The notes beneath the pieces are model-generated. The model saw only the letters and a list, made by a program, of their open reading frames with translations. It was not told the DNA's origin and searched no databases. This document shows, one piece after another, positions 63,815-64,000 of a stretch of 64,000 nucleotides of DNA. The first letter of the stretch is position 1; the number at the start of each line of letters is the position of its first letter. The position numbers and the translations under genes were made by a program. Source of the DNA: an uncultured Campylobacter sp. (GTDB lineage Bacteria > Campylobacterota > Campylobacteria > Campylobacterales > Campylobacteraceae); contig NZ_CALGPY010000004.1 in NCBI RefSeq assembly GCF_937959485.1, positions 62,001 to 126,000 on the forward strand. The letters are read 5' to 3'.

Positions 63815-64000
63815 TTAGAATTTAAATCCGGGGTTGCCCGGGCGTCTTGCGGCAGTCGTATCATCTGCGCTCACTGCTGAAGCAGGCATTTTTGCGGTAT
63901 CTGCACTCGCCTTGGAAGCGGGCTTTTTCGTATCATCCGCGTCCGATTTCTTAAAAGTGGCGAGTTTGCTGTAAATGCTCAGTTTTTTGCCGTCCGCGCC
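63815..64000 (-). CDS. Hypothetical protein, C-terminal part (cut by window edge)
   Basis: A minus-strand frame enters from the right edge and runs 61 codons to TAA 63817-63815. The visible end is Lys/Ala/Ser/Asp-rich (KLSIYSKLATFKKSDADD, then KPASKASADTAKMPASA) and closes with RPGNPGFKF. It looks like a flexible tail; the protein cannot be identified from this part. Confidence 0.5.
   Translation of the reverse strand, partial: GADGKKLSIYSKLATFKKSDADDTKKPASKASADTAKMPASAVSADDTTAARRPGNPGFKF

Overview
The window looks like chromosome of an epsilonproteobacterium of the genus Campylobacter. The protein set (XerH-type single recombinase, OorDABC, desulforubrerythrin, RarA, MltG, a Tmk/CoaD/UbiX cluster) and several gene orders match what I recall of C. 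jejuni, for example rpiB-small membrane protein-apt-dedA-pepA-ychF and AsmA-like-mltG-mdh-oorDABC. Base composition is clearly richer in G+C than C. jejuni, which would fit C. gracilis or a relative of C. rectus/showae; the species is inferred, not shown.

Layout. 1-2442: a cut-off minus-strand gene, a repeat-rich gap and a HAD phosphatase with its small partner gene. 2581-5245: sulfur operon metY-Rrf2 regulator-cysK with a clear sigma-70 promoter. 5951-8621: rarA, an MmcQ-like gene and an unknown gene with low-complexity inserts. 8868-12250 (minus): exported protein, hemC, fxsA, a low-molecular-weight phosphatase and lolA. 12371-17398: secA, a LolC/E-type permease and a 45-residue lipoprotein. 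17700-24723: a tight eight-gene operon folD-lepB-rpiB-(80 aa)-apt-dedA-pepA-ychF. 25019-29573: a decayed gene and its apparent intact relative, then a large hemoglobin-receptor-like TonB-dependent protein. 30227-37586 (minus): membrane protein, tmk, unknown gene, coaD, ubiX, tRNA-Gly, moeA, murA. 37711-41446 (plus): NlpC/P60 lipoprotein, rhomboid, SixA-like phosphatase, desulforubrerythrin. 42391-46037 (minus): xerH and an AsmA-like giant. 46168-51333 (plus): mltG, mdh, oorDABC. 51449-53241 (minus): two Hcp-like genes and a glycine-zipper lipoprotein. 53453-53935: flavodoxin. 54594-63560: a YbhGFSR-type export operon (HlyD adaptor, fused double ATPase, two ABC-2 permeases) whose genes are separated by repeat-born open frames. 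63815-64000: end of a minus-strand gene.

The dominant unexplained signal is a dispersed, degenerate repeat built on the 14-bp palindrome AAATTTTAAAATTT (often shortened to AAAATTT or GGAATTTTA), recurring about every 30-70 bp with G+C-rich spacers. It fills most gaps longer than 300 bp, and matching low-complexity sequence sits in frame inside conserved enzymes: HAD phosphatase, LMW phosphatase, RpiB, SixA, a fused ABC ATPase, and the 332-aa unknown protein. A related but Gly/Ser-rich insert sits in one ABC-2 permease. Two long open frames inside the export operon consist almost wholly of it, yet keep start/stop overlaps with their neighbours. The palindrome is open in two of three frames on each strand, so inserts can be tolerated in genes. 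I regard this expansion of repeat-derived protein insertions as the best candidate for something undescribed. No CRISPR array, prophage, rRNA or intact insertion sequence was seen.
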